A stretch of 64,000 nucleotides of DNA from Amyelois transitella (Eukaryota > Arthropoda > Insecta > Lepidoptera > Pyralidae): positions 6,681,501 through 6,745,500 of the forward strand of contig NC_083506.1 in assembly GCF_032362555.1 (NCBI RefSeq), given 5' to 3'. Made by a program: the position numbers and the translations under genes. Under the pieces are notes generated by a model. That model did no database searches. It was not told the origin of the DNA and worked only from the letters and a program-made list of their open reading frames with translations. Position 1 is the stretch's first letter. Each line of letters starts with the position of its first letter. Shown here piece by piece: positions 11,334 to 22,200 of this stretch.

Positions 11334-14300
11334 ATGGCTTTCAGCAGACATGGCTTCATTTTATCTATGTTCGTTATCATAGCGATCATCGCTCCTCAAT
11401 TCACAGCTGTACCCGTAAGTAATTGTATTTTTACCCTAAAATAAGTCTAAGTCAATTTGCTTATGAATATTTCATGATACTCTACGTTTTTTTTTCAGCC
11501 TACTGCTGAAAAGTTTATAAATAAGGATCGTACTAACAGACAAGCTGCTATAAAGGCTGGAAAACAAGTCCCAACAACACCGAAATGGGGATTCTTTGGA
11601 ACAGTGTTTCATCTTATTTTAGAGGTAAGTCATTCATTTCTTTTCTATTCCGTATAATACTCGTATCTATCTTATACCTACAAGGATCTACTGACCGATT
11701 AAATGATTTAGGCGCGATTGGTCCAATGTTCAAATCTATACTACTTATTAACATTAATAAGCTGAAGAGTTTGTTTGTTTGTTTGAACGCGCTAATCTCA
11801 GGAACTACTGGTTCGAATCGAATTTTAGGGTGAATAGACTTTGTCGAGGAAAGCTTTAGGCTGTATCTATACCATCACGCTGCAACCCTAAGGAGCATAG
11901 CAATAATGGAATATATGAAAAAAACGGGGAAAATTATTCATCCTTGAGGGCTTCAATGATGCCCAAAATATTTCGCAGGTGGTCATACTCGCGATTATTC
12001 CAAAAAGGCAATTATTTACGTCTTAGGGTTGTGTAGACCAATCGCAATTAGGACTAATCGCCCCTATTTATAAACGTGTGAATAAATAAACATACCTACA
12101 TACATATGGTCACGTCTATATCCCTTGCGGGGTAGACAGAGCCAACAGTCTTGAAAAGATTGAATGGCCATATTTATCTATTTGGCTTAATGATAGAATT
12201 GAGATTCAAATAGTGACAGTTTGCTAGCCCATTGCCTAAAAAAGGATCCCAAGTTTGTAAGCCTTTCCCTTAGTCGCCTTTTACGACATCCATAGGAAAA
12301 AGATGGAGCGGTCCTATTCTTTTTATAGTTTGTTTTAATCATAGCAGGAGCGAAATCATGACTCTATCCACCTTCTAAAATAATACACCATCGAGACCCA
12401 AAACCCTTTCAAATTAATTCAGTTCAGTTGCAACTTACATTTAAATTATTATTCATTTATTTATTTTTTTGTATTCGTGCCGGGAACCACACGGCACTAT
12501 ATTATTTTAGAAGGTGGATAGAGTCATGGTTTCGCTCCTGCTATGATTAAAACAAACTATAAAACGACTTCATTTTTATCTCAGAATTTTTATAAATGTC
12601 CATACTTAAATACTACTAATTTTTATTTCAGCAAATCAACGATACTAAGAGTGCCTACAATCAAATATCCGAATTAGTAAATAATCAATTTTCCGATGAT
12701 AATGTAAGTTACATTGACATGCCTCTTTTTATCTCAAAATAATGCAGGTTCAGATTCTAAATATTTATCTATTTAATACTGGTACTGAGAACCTTAAAGT
12801 TTGTTGCCCAGGATTATAAGCTATATATCTCCAAATAACCCTTGCTTTTTCGCTTGGTCTACTCCTACTGCGTAAGGAATGAGGGCGTGATCATGATATA
12901 CGTATGGGTTTTCTAATGCAAACTTCCACTCTGATCTATCTCTGAGCAAGAAACTAACAATTTATTGCTTCTCTTTCTGCACATAATCCAAGTTACTTTA
13001 CGAAAAGGCTTTTAAACATGTTTTTTTTTTAATCTTGATAAATCATCTGCTGTTGTGTCCAGGCTTAATAGCTATACAACAACATCAACATCCGTTCAAA
13101 TTTTCCAGCCGGAAATAAGGTGTACCTACAATTTCTGTTATGATAATAATCTTATCTATTTATTTTACTTAACAGAAAAATTATTTTCAAATATATTTCG
13201 CAGGCGGTTACCAAAGCTCCAAATCCTAGTAACAATAGCACTACAGAAGCACCAAAAATTTCTAGAGCAGAATTTTTGAAAATTCTCGACCGTAATTTAA
13301 AAGGCCTGGCTCGGTTACGGAATCTAGAAAATCGTATAGCTAGACAGGTAAGTTACGAGTAATCAAAACATGTAATAAGACACATTAAAATTTATTCCAA
13401 AAATGACAATTAAGAGACAAAATAAAAAAGGATCTTTTGTGTTTCTAGTACCGATAGTATGATATAAGCTTCACCGAGCCGCGACAGTTTAAGTCGCACG
13501 TGGTCCATGCTCATGGGAGAGTAAATAATTTCTGTATGTATGCAGCAGATTACATACAGAAATTATTTACTCTCCCATGACTGTGTGAAATAATATATAT
13601 ACACATGTGAATATATATGTCATTATATATATATATATTAAGTATATGTTTATAGTATACTAGCGACCCGCCCCGGCTTCGCACGGATGCACAGCCGATT
13701 CCGAGACTCTAGTAGAACTAACTAAAGGACCGCCCGCAAAGCGGCTAAGTCTTGCTCACTTCGCAACGGGCCGTGCAGCAGAAATCGTAATATTTTAATT
13801 TCACCACAACTTCAAAACCAAACGTCCATTTTTAATCATTCAAAGACCAAATATTATCTACATAAACTGTACTTATTGATGAAATTATTTTGATAAGGAT
13901 TAATAGCATGAGTAAAAAAACGCGTTTAAATGTAGACCAAACAAAATTCAAGATTCTTAAATAAAAATGTGGTTGTTGTGCCTCACTCGACATAGATAGG
14001 TATAGTGTGTCGCGGACTTTTTTGTAGATATTTATAAGATCTACAATTAATTTAAACATTTTATGGTTCTATCTTTTGTAGTTTAGGCAGCGTACGCAAA
14101 ATAAGTAATTTTTTGGTTGATTTTTTTCAGTTTGTGTCCGAAAAATCCAAATATATTACGGAACCCTATTTTTTTCCAAAATAAAATATAGTCTATGTTA
14201 CTCGTGGATAATGTAGCTTTCGAATGGTGAAAGAATTTTTAAAATCGGTCCAGTAGTTTTTGAGCCTATTCATTACAACCAAACAAACAAACAAAGTTTT

Positions 14301-15188
14301 CCTCTTTATAATATTAGTGTAGACTAGCCGTGCCCGCGACTCCGTCCGCGTGGAATAGTTATTTTGGGCATCATTCAGCCTTCAAGGGTGAATAATTTTC
14401 CCCACTTTTTTCACATTTTCCATTATTTCTTCGCTCCTTATAGTTGTAGCGTGATGTTATATAGCCTTAAGCCTTCCTCGATAAATGGTCTATTCAACCC
14501 AAAAAATTTTTTTCGCGTTAAAACAAACAAACTCTTCAGCTTTATAATATTAGCATAGATTTGTACAGTCGCTTGAAAAGAAGTATGACATCCTGTTCAT
14601 ACAAACACAAACTATAGGAGGGATTAAGTTTCTCTGTAGGCGGCTGTTCCTTCTTCAGAATTTTATTTATTTTTCTATTATCGTGATCTTGGTTTTATAA
14701 CTCGTGCGAGGCGAGGACAATGCCCAGAGCCTCACGTTAGTTTGTTTAGTTAGTGTAGACAATAGTCCCGGTTTTGTGTATATTTACGTATACGGATATT
14801 ATTAATCGTTTTTTAAATGACGTTTTGTTTTCCAGCCGTGTGGTTCCCGGCACCAATTCAAAAAATAATAGGACCACTCCATCTCTTTCCCATGGATGTC
14901 GTAAAAGGCGACTAAGGGATAGGCTTACAAACTTGGGATTCTTTTTAGGCGATGGGCTAGCAACCTGTCACTATTTGAATTTCAATTCTATCATTAAGCC
15001 AAATAGCTGAATGTGGCCATTCAGTCTTTTCAAGACTGGTGGCTCTGTCTACCCCGCAAGGGATATAGACGTGACTATATATATGTAGGTAAATATGTAC
15101 ATATCTATGTTTTGTTTTTCAGGACACAATGGCCAACCTTCGACGTTACAAAGATGAAATTTTCGGAAAGAAGAATGAAAACAGATAA
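11334..15188 (+). CDS. Small secreted protein of unknown function
   Basis: Five exons (11334-11414, 11499-11624, 12632-12703, 13204-13347, 15123-15188), all joined in phase 0 with GT/AG ends, give 162 aa. Residues 1 to about 24 form a typical signal peptide (start MAFSRHGF, hydrophobic FVIIAIIAPQF). The mature part is polar and has no cysteines: a Lys-rich opening, a WGFFGTVFHLI stretch (about 53-66), an acidic/amide-rich helix-like segment, a Thr/Asn/Pro linker with one NST glycosylation site, and a basic C-terminus that looks amphipathic (LKGLARLRNLENRIARQ). AATAAA at 15283-15288 is the probable poly(A) signal. I do not recognise the family. The uniform phase-0 modular exons and short length resemble secreted insect hemolymph or silk-gland peptides, but that is only a resemblance. 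Introns 1, 2 and 4 are filled with repeats. Confidence 0.8.
11735..11995 (+). mobile_element. Helitron-like element family A in intron 2 (3' end lost)
   Basis: Starts A|TCTATACTACTTATT and carries the same GAAGAGTTTGTTTGTTTG, CTACTGGTTCGAA and ATCACGCTGCAACC blocks as the other family A copies, then GAGGGCTTCAATGATGCCC. The terminal hairpin and CTAG have diverged beyond recognition. Confidence 0.6.
12105..12497 (+). repeat. Family C repeat interrupted by an inverted-repeat rearrangement
   Basis: A forward family C copy runs from CACGTCTATATCCCTTGCGG to GGTCCTATTCTTTT at about 12323. Its last segment (TGTATTCGTGCCGGGAACC and CACACGGCA) resumes at about 12470. The material between is one arm plus spacer of the 62-bp inverted repeat described at 12324-12561. 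Confidence 0.7.
12324..12561. repeat. 62-bp inverted repeat, one mismatch, 114-bp spacer
   Basis: The left arm is 12324-12385 and the right arm 12500-12561. They are reverse complements over all 62 positions except one (T versus C in the GCGAAATCATG segment). The structure lies in intron 2 of the secreted-protein gene and splits a family C repeat. Confidence 0.9.
13511..13580. repeat. Perfect 30-bp inverted repeat with 10-bp loop
   Basis: Left arm 13511-13540, loop TGCAGCAGAT, right arm 13551-13580, with no mismatches. It lies in intron 4 of the secreted-protein gene, just upstream of AT dinucleotide repeats (13590-13640). Confidence 0.92.
13660..14323 (-). mobile_element. Helitron-like element, family B end, 664 bp
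   Basis: Read on the minus strand it starts TCTACACTAATATTATAAAG and ends with the hairpin pair ACCCG/CGGGT-type sequence followed by CGCTAG|T. At its start it shares the family A-style TTTGTTTGTTTG tract and at its end the family B terminus, so it is a longer relative of both. Its start abuts the next element with no spacer. Confidence 0.65.
14324..14559 (-). mobile_element. Helitron-like element, family A, directly abutting
   Basis: A minus-strand family A copy: TCTATGCTAATATTATAAAG at its start (right edge), CCGCGACTCCGTCCGCGTGG near its end, CTAG at 14324-14327. On the minus strand its CTAG is followed immediately by the TC of the element at 13660-14323. Confidence 0.7.
14833..15085 (-). 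repeat. Family C repeat, near full length
   Basis: Reverse copy running from GCCGTGTGGTTCCCGGCACC through GGATGTCGTAAAAGGCGACT and CTACCCCGCAAGGGATATAG to GACGTGACTATAT. It ends about 40 bp before the last exon of the secreted-protein gene. Confidence 0.8.
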
Positions 15189-15419
15189 TTTTTTCCATTG
15201 GGTATATTAAATATAGGTTTGTGTAATGTTTGTTATTTATTTTTATGTTTAGAAAAAGCATTATGGTCAAGGGAAAAATTAAAATAAAATGAAGCTCCAA
15301 TCAGACAGACCGTTTATTGTGTAGTGTATAAAATATACCCTTGCTTACCTCTGTGGCTATATATATACGCCACAAGTCACAAAAATAAAAATTTGAAGTC
15401 TGTTGTTATCTCAATAAAC

Positions 15420-15968
15420 ATTTCTCACAACCCCCTGTCAGTTTAGATCAAACTATTAAATCTGCTACTCTCTCCAAATTATTACATGTACCACCCCCAC
15501 TTATCCTGCCTTTGAATTTTCTGCAGTTCTTCAAGATGATGTTACTAAAGCTATTCAACATATTTCCTCTGATGCAGTGGGAAATGACTTAGTATGCTCC
15601 AAGATGATCAGTTTACTTTTACCCATACTACTTACCTGTACAAACTCACATCTTTAATTATTCATTTTCATCGGGTATGTTTTCTTTAGCTTGGAAGCGG
15701 GCTAATGTTATACCATTGCCAAAAACTTCTAATCCTTCATCCTTCTCTGAACTTCGTCCTATATCTATTTTACCATACCTCTCTAAAGTTCTCGAACATC
15801 TTTTACACAACCAGTTTTCTTCATTTCTCTTGAGAAATAATCTTTTTTGCCCATTTCAATCTGGTTTCAGACCTGGACATAGCACAACCACCACTCTAAT
15901 TAATGTAACGGCCGACATCCGTTGGGCAATGGAAAATAAGTCACTCACTTTGATTGTGGATTATCGAT
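15420..15968 (+). mobile_element. Jockey-like LINE reverse transcriptase fragment
   Basis: Translation across two frames gives SSDAVGNDLVCSKMI, then WKRANVIPLPKTSNPSSFSE, LRPISILPYLSKVLEHLLH and FQSGFRPGHSTTTTLI. These are the finger and early palm motifs of a non-LTR reverse transcriptase. The polymerase YADD region, endonuclease and 3' end are missing and a stop breaks the frame near 15658, so this is a dead fragment. Confidence 0.8.
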
Positions 15969-16218
15969 AGATTTAATTCTTAATAATACCTTGTTAGTTA
16001 ATTATAACTAATTATTATCTAATGTGAGGAGTTTAAATCAAAGAGTATTATTTTGGTATACTATTATTAATTAACCACATACATTTTGAAGCTAAGTATA
16101 GATAGATATCTATTGCTACCTGGTAATCAGGTATTTTTTACTAATAAAAGTACATTAATTGAATACCACTTAATCACTAGGTATATATAATTCATGAAAC
16201 ACTATAATTAAATTTAAT

Positions 16219-19200
16219 CTAAGCTGCTGTATCAACTTCCACGTTATTTTTCTCATGTGAATTGTCGGCATTAATAACGTCCGTTTCCTCGTCTCCGACT
16301 TTAGATTTCTTGTCACTCTTACGGAACTTTTCGTACCTGCAACAATTTTTTTATTTCGCATTTTCATAACAAGGAGCATGGGAACTTTATACAACATGGA
16401 AACACACTCACACAAGCCTCATCCCGCGAATCTGTTACGCAGTTATATTTTTTACTAGCGACCTGTCCCGGCTTCGCACGGGTGCAAAATTCGAAAAAAA
16501 TTATACATGAAAACCTTCCTCTTGAATCACTCTTACCTGTTACAAAAAACCGCATCAAAAACCGTTGAGTAATTTTAAAGATTTATGCATACAGACAAAC
16601 AGACTAAAATAGCTACTTTGTTTTATACTATGTAGTGATTTTGAATTGAATTTCAAGGTTTGTTATATTTTGATTAGAACCAACATTAAAGCAGTATTAG
16701 GTTGTGATTATCACTACATAGTATAAAAAAAGTTGCTATTTTAGTCTGTTTGTCTGTATGCTTAAATCTTTAAAATTACGCAACGGATTTTGATGTGGTT
16801 TTTTGTAACAGGTAGATTCAAGAGGAAGGTTTTTATGTATAATAACATTTATAATTTTGCACCCGTGCGAAGCCGGGGCGGGTCGCTAGTGATAAAAAAA
16901 TTTGCATCGTTGTAGGAAGCCTTGATTGCTTTTTTTAAGTTGCAGCAAAAAATAACTATTTATGTATGTTTTAGGGCTTAAGATATTTATACCTGTCCAA
17001 GTCATCATCGTCGTCACTGCCCTCGTTTCTTTGAGGATCCACTTCTCGCAACAGTTCACCAATATCTTTGTCTACGTCTGCCCACAACTTGTCTTCATTT
17101 CCTGTAGGTAACATTTTTCGTATTAGCAAGGCATAATCTTTCACAAATAAGAGTAATACTAACATTTCACCCCTAACAGAAGCCTTAGGGAACAAATTAA
17201 TGTAAAAAAATTCTTTGATAGGAGATACAATCCAAATATATACATTTTTAACTGACTGATGTGTTCTTGAAGGATACAAATATCGATAAAGTGGATCTAT
17301 TTATATCAAGCAATTTTTTTTTGAATTTCTGATAAACCCCCACCCCTCTAAGGGGGCAAAACAGGGTATTTGTCAGATTTCGTTTCACGGCGAACGGAGT
17401 CGCGGGTGACAGCTAATTATCAGAATAAAAAAACCTAACCTGATGTATTACATGCATCACCACCGCCATTTTCCATTTTTTTCTTTTCTTCAGTGGGTTC
17501 CTGTTTTTCGGTTTTGACCTTATCTGCAGATTCTTCAGCATTAGAGTTGTCCTTCTCTTCTTCTGCAAACAAAAGTAAAATTTATATTTTAAATATATGA
17601 CTTCGCCTGTGAAAAATGTTTGCGGTATATATTGTAAACACGCATCACTATCTTCCGACTGCTTGAAACTTTTTTTTTTATTGTAAATTTGCTATCGCAA
17701 TGTTTAGCGCAACTAGCACTGCAGGTTTTTTCTAAATATGTATAAGGCAGAGCATCTCAATCCACGATCTCTTATGGAAGAAATTATAAATTATACGTTA
17801 TTTTATTATACTACACACAATAGAGCATAGTCCATTGTGATGACGATGACAAAAAGTCTAACGTTGTTTCCTGTGGCAATTTATTGGGGATTTTTAAATC
17901 ATAACCATTTATTCCTCGAATATGGTTACAATGTTGGTCTTAGTATTAAGTGTTGATGTATTGTGCGAGCGGTCACCTCTCTGCTGGTGCAGCTGGCGGT
18001 GGATGCGCTCGGCGTGCCTGCGCAGCGTGCGCGTGTCGCGGTGCTGCACGTAGCGGCCCAGGTGCAGGCGCAGGCGGCAGTGGCGGCGCAGCGCCTCCGC
18101 CTCCTCCGCGCCCGCCTCCGCGCGCGGCAGGTACACGCGGCACAGCTCGCACCACCACACCTACGCGCCGCCGAATCAATACACATGTTTCATACTAGCT
18201 TTTGAGTTTATTCCTTACAAAATAAAAAATACTTCTCTTTAATACTAATTTTAAAATATGAAGTACGGCTAACACAAAATCTGGACATACTAAATAATAT
18301 CATGATCAAAAATGGGTGAGTTTCCTCTGCAAAAATGTCGAAGGTCAGACGGGAGTCGCTTCATATAAAAATCTGCCTTACTCAATCTAGAATCATATTC
18401 AAAAACCATTTCGTGAGCAACTGAAAACACAATCATTCTATTTTATTGCGTCAACTTTTCCAGAATAATATCCTAGGTTTCAAATATCTATTTGGAATGA
18501 AGTTAAGCTCAATCGCAACTTTACCTCTACTTTCTTGATATGTTCACTGCCAATATTTATTTCCACTTTCGGCTTCTTTACAACGGTCTCTTCCTTCTTT
18601 TCACCACCAGAGTCATCATCTTCGACTTCTAAAAAAAATATCTAATATATAAAAGGAAGATCAACTGACTTACTCATCAATAACCAGTTTAAAGTAAAGA
18701 AACAATAATATATTTTAATTTATATTTACTGTCCATCTCTTTGATTATAATTTTATTTGCTCACCATCAACGTCGCCAACGGAATCCAAAGTCATGAAGT
18801 TGTCCAAGTCGACATCCATTCCCTCATCGCCGCTTCCTTCCGCCTTGGGACTAGCGCGCCTCGCGTTGGCTTGAGCAGCTTTCTTCTACAAATAAAACAA
18901 GTGGGTTTAAAAAATAGAATGCAACACATCATTATTTTTAAAATAATTTAATTATGCTTTCAGTTAACCAGTTCACCATCATTTTTCGTAAACTCGACCT
19001 GGAAGTGAGAAATAACACGCTGGTCTGGTAGCAAAGAAAATACCGGCCAAGTGCGAGTCGGACTCGTAGGGTTCCCATACCATCATCACATCACGTTTGT
19101 TACTTATATATTTCTTTTTTATATTCACGTTTCTACCTGTTTCTTAAAAGCGTAAGAAAAGTTTCCAAAAGTTGAAAGAAATTAGTTTCAGACATAAAAA

Positions 19201-22200
19201 AGACTTATTATTTTAATTTTTAGTATTTTTTGTTATACCGGCTACAGAAATACATAATTTGTGAAAATTAATGACTGTCGTGTCCGCTGTTTCTTCTGAC
19301 ATGCAGATTATATTAAGGAAGCACAAGGCTATAAAACTTGGATTTCATATTTAAGATGATGTGCTATCAACCGGCATCTATCTGAGCCTCAATTCTTATA
19401 ACAAGCCATCCAACTGACCATGAGTTTCGAGTCTAGAGAGTTCCTCTGTCTAATTTAACTGAAATCACATTAAGAGGTTTTCTGTTGACTATTCATCAAC
19501 TAAGACGTCAGGCATGTAGCAATAGTTCAGGCCCGGCCGCTAAAAAGATCTTCCGCCAGACTAGGTGTTATGCCTGGGGAACGGCGGCTCCGACAATGTT
19601 GAGTCGGAGGTTGTATTTAAATATGGGTGAAATCTTTAATATCGCGATTCAGCAAATGCGCTGTATAAGGCTAGCGGCGTGTGACGTTTAAGATGTCGCC
19701 ATAGACTCTTCGCTACTATTAGTTGAGTGCGTCGTACTCTCACTGTGATTGGCTGATGGCGTGTGAAGTTAGTGAATTAAGTCGTCATAATTATAATATA
19801 CTTGAAAAATTTTACCTTGAGATGTTCCAACGAGCAAATATGATGCTCATAGATCATCGGCGAGCGAAAAGTGAGACGGCAGATGCGACAGAACGGCAAC
19901 AAGAAACGCTTCATGGCGCGGTGCGTGTCCGTCATGTTGTGTGCCTGCCGCGTCGTGCGGTGATTCAACCGGCAAATCTGCATGAGTGAATTGCTTATAG
20001 TTTGTTTTTTTTTTTATTAAATTCCAAATTTTTTATTCATTATCATTATTAGAGACATTTCAACATCACTTAATAATCGTCATATATTTTGGTTTCACAA
20101 CATTTGTTGATGTCAAATAAATTACTTAAAATAAAGTTTAGTGCAGGTTCCAAAGTGTCGGTGCAGAAGAAGCGGTAAAAAACTGCACTGCAACATTTTC
20201 TTCAATAACGTCCGTCAGCTTCTTAATTATCCAAACTTAGAATAGAATCGAGGACGAGAGAAAACATTGTTTTGATTTATACGGAATTTAAATAATAAAA
20301 TTCTCGTGTCACAATGCTCGTTCCCGTAACCCTCCGAAACGGCTTGACACATTCTCGTGAAATTTTGTGAGCTCACTATGAGAACTCAATATGAGTAGGT
20401 CTGAGAATCGGCCAACATCTATTTTTCATACCCCTTAGTGATAAGGGTGGTCCACCCTTAACATTTTTTTTTTATTTTTAGACTTTTTTTTTATTATATA
20501 GCATCAAAAATAACATACAACCCTAAATTTTTACCCTTTTATCAGCCCTATTTTTAATAGCCATTTAAGTAATTTATTCATTTTTCATAACCGGTCAATA
20601 ACTGATCAATCATCATTTAATAATTTTTATAAGGCAAACTTTTAATTATTACCTTTATATTAAATACTAGTATTCGCCTACGATTCCGGCGGCGTGAAAA
20701 GTACCCTATATCCTTTTCCGTACCACAAAATATCATGGAGATCGGTTCAATGGTTTTGACGTGAAAAGCGGACAAAAAAACAGAAAGTGTGTTTTTTGTC
20801 CGCTTTTCACGTCAAAACCATTTACATTTACGAGTATAATATTAGTATTAGATTATTATTATTGTAAAAATATATATTTTTTTAATGAACTGATACGAAA
20901 TTTGCTTGGATTTGGATAAGCGTTATCATTATACAGACAGACAAAATATATTTGTCTGAAATTATAGCGCAGTTGAACGTCGCGCACTCTTATAAAGACA
21001 ACTTATTCCGAATGTTTATACATACAAAATAATCTTCAAGAGGCACCATTTGAAGACAAGAGGTTAGTGTATCTTCCTTCTTGAAAATAAACTTACTGAC
21101 TGATGGTCATATCATCGCACAGTTAAACCGCTGGGTCTAGTGATTTTAAATTTGAAATTTAGGTCTCTTATGCAGTTTACGTGTCTATTTAAATATAGTT
21201 ACCAAGCAGAATGTGGTATGAGGTGCGAGATCGGCGGCCGAGCTGGCCTCGAGCTCGCGCTGAGCGCCGCGCTGCGCCACGCGCATGCGCAGCAGCTGCG
21301 CCTTGTGTCGGCGCGCCACGCTGCTCATCGCCGCGCGGTGCTTGCTCGACACTAAGTGCTTCGCGTAGCGCTACAGGACGTCAATAAAACAAATAAACAA
21401 AGCTTATCCAAATCTTCAAACCGACGAGCTTGCATGCAATGATACCTCGAGGAAAGAGGGGTGATTTTATGAATGTTTATAAATCTTCTTCCTCCTTCCT
21501 GGCGTTAATCTAGGTTACTTCGACACGGGAACGAGGAACCCGGGATAAACCCAAATTGCGATTTAATAAGAGGACAATTTTATATCACCATTATTGTCCA
21601 AACAACATACATACAAGATCAGTGGAGGGTAATATTTATTTAATTAAAACCACGTTGGTCTAGTACGAGGGCGACACTGAAAGTTTTTAGAACTGGCCAT
21701 TTGTTATTTATATAATAAAAAAATTAATTCTGATTTCAAAATTTCATTCAATTGTCATTATTTTTGCAATCTGGCGGCAAAGTGAAAATAATTCGTGCTC
21801 CTAAAATATATGAATTTAACGCGAGAAAATTTTCGTGCAATGATTTTTTATGACTTTCTGTGAAGTTAACACGACAAGAAAGTTACAATAGACTTCGATT
21901 GGCCTATTATAATGAAGCCCCATTTCGTGCCACTGTTTACAACTGGTTCAATGAATTTAAGCGTTGTCGATCTAATCTCACCGATGATCTGCGTGAGCGA
22001 CGGCCTTCTACGGCGACCACTGAAGAAAACATCAGTGTTGTGCGGCGTATGATAGAGGCTGACAAAAGAGTTACCTATCAGCAGATTCGGACAAGTCTAG
22101 GCATTGGTATGAGCCAAATCCATAAAATCCTCCACGAACATTTAGAGGTCAGGAAGCTTTGTGCCCGGTGGATACCCCATAATTTGACTGAGGCCCAAAA

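Noticed and set aside
17926-18205. Several overlapping open frames on both strands (Cys/Ala/Arg-rich)
   Set aside because: Stop-poor GC-rich DNA of Pep-like exon 10 opens all frames. Only the minus frame with C-E-L-C and H-x5-H makes a zinc finger and joins its neighbours in phase.
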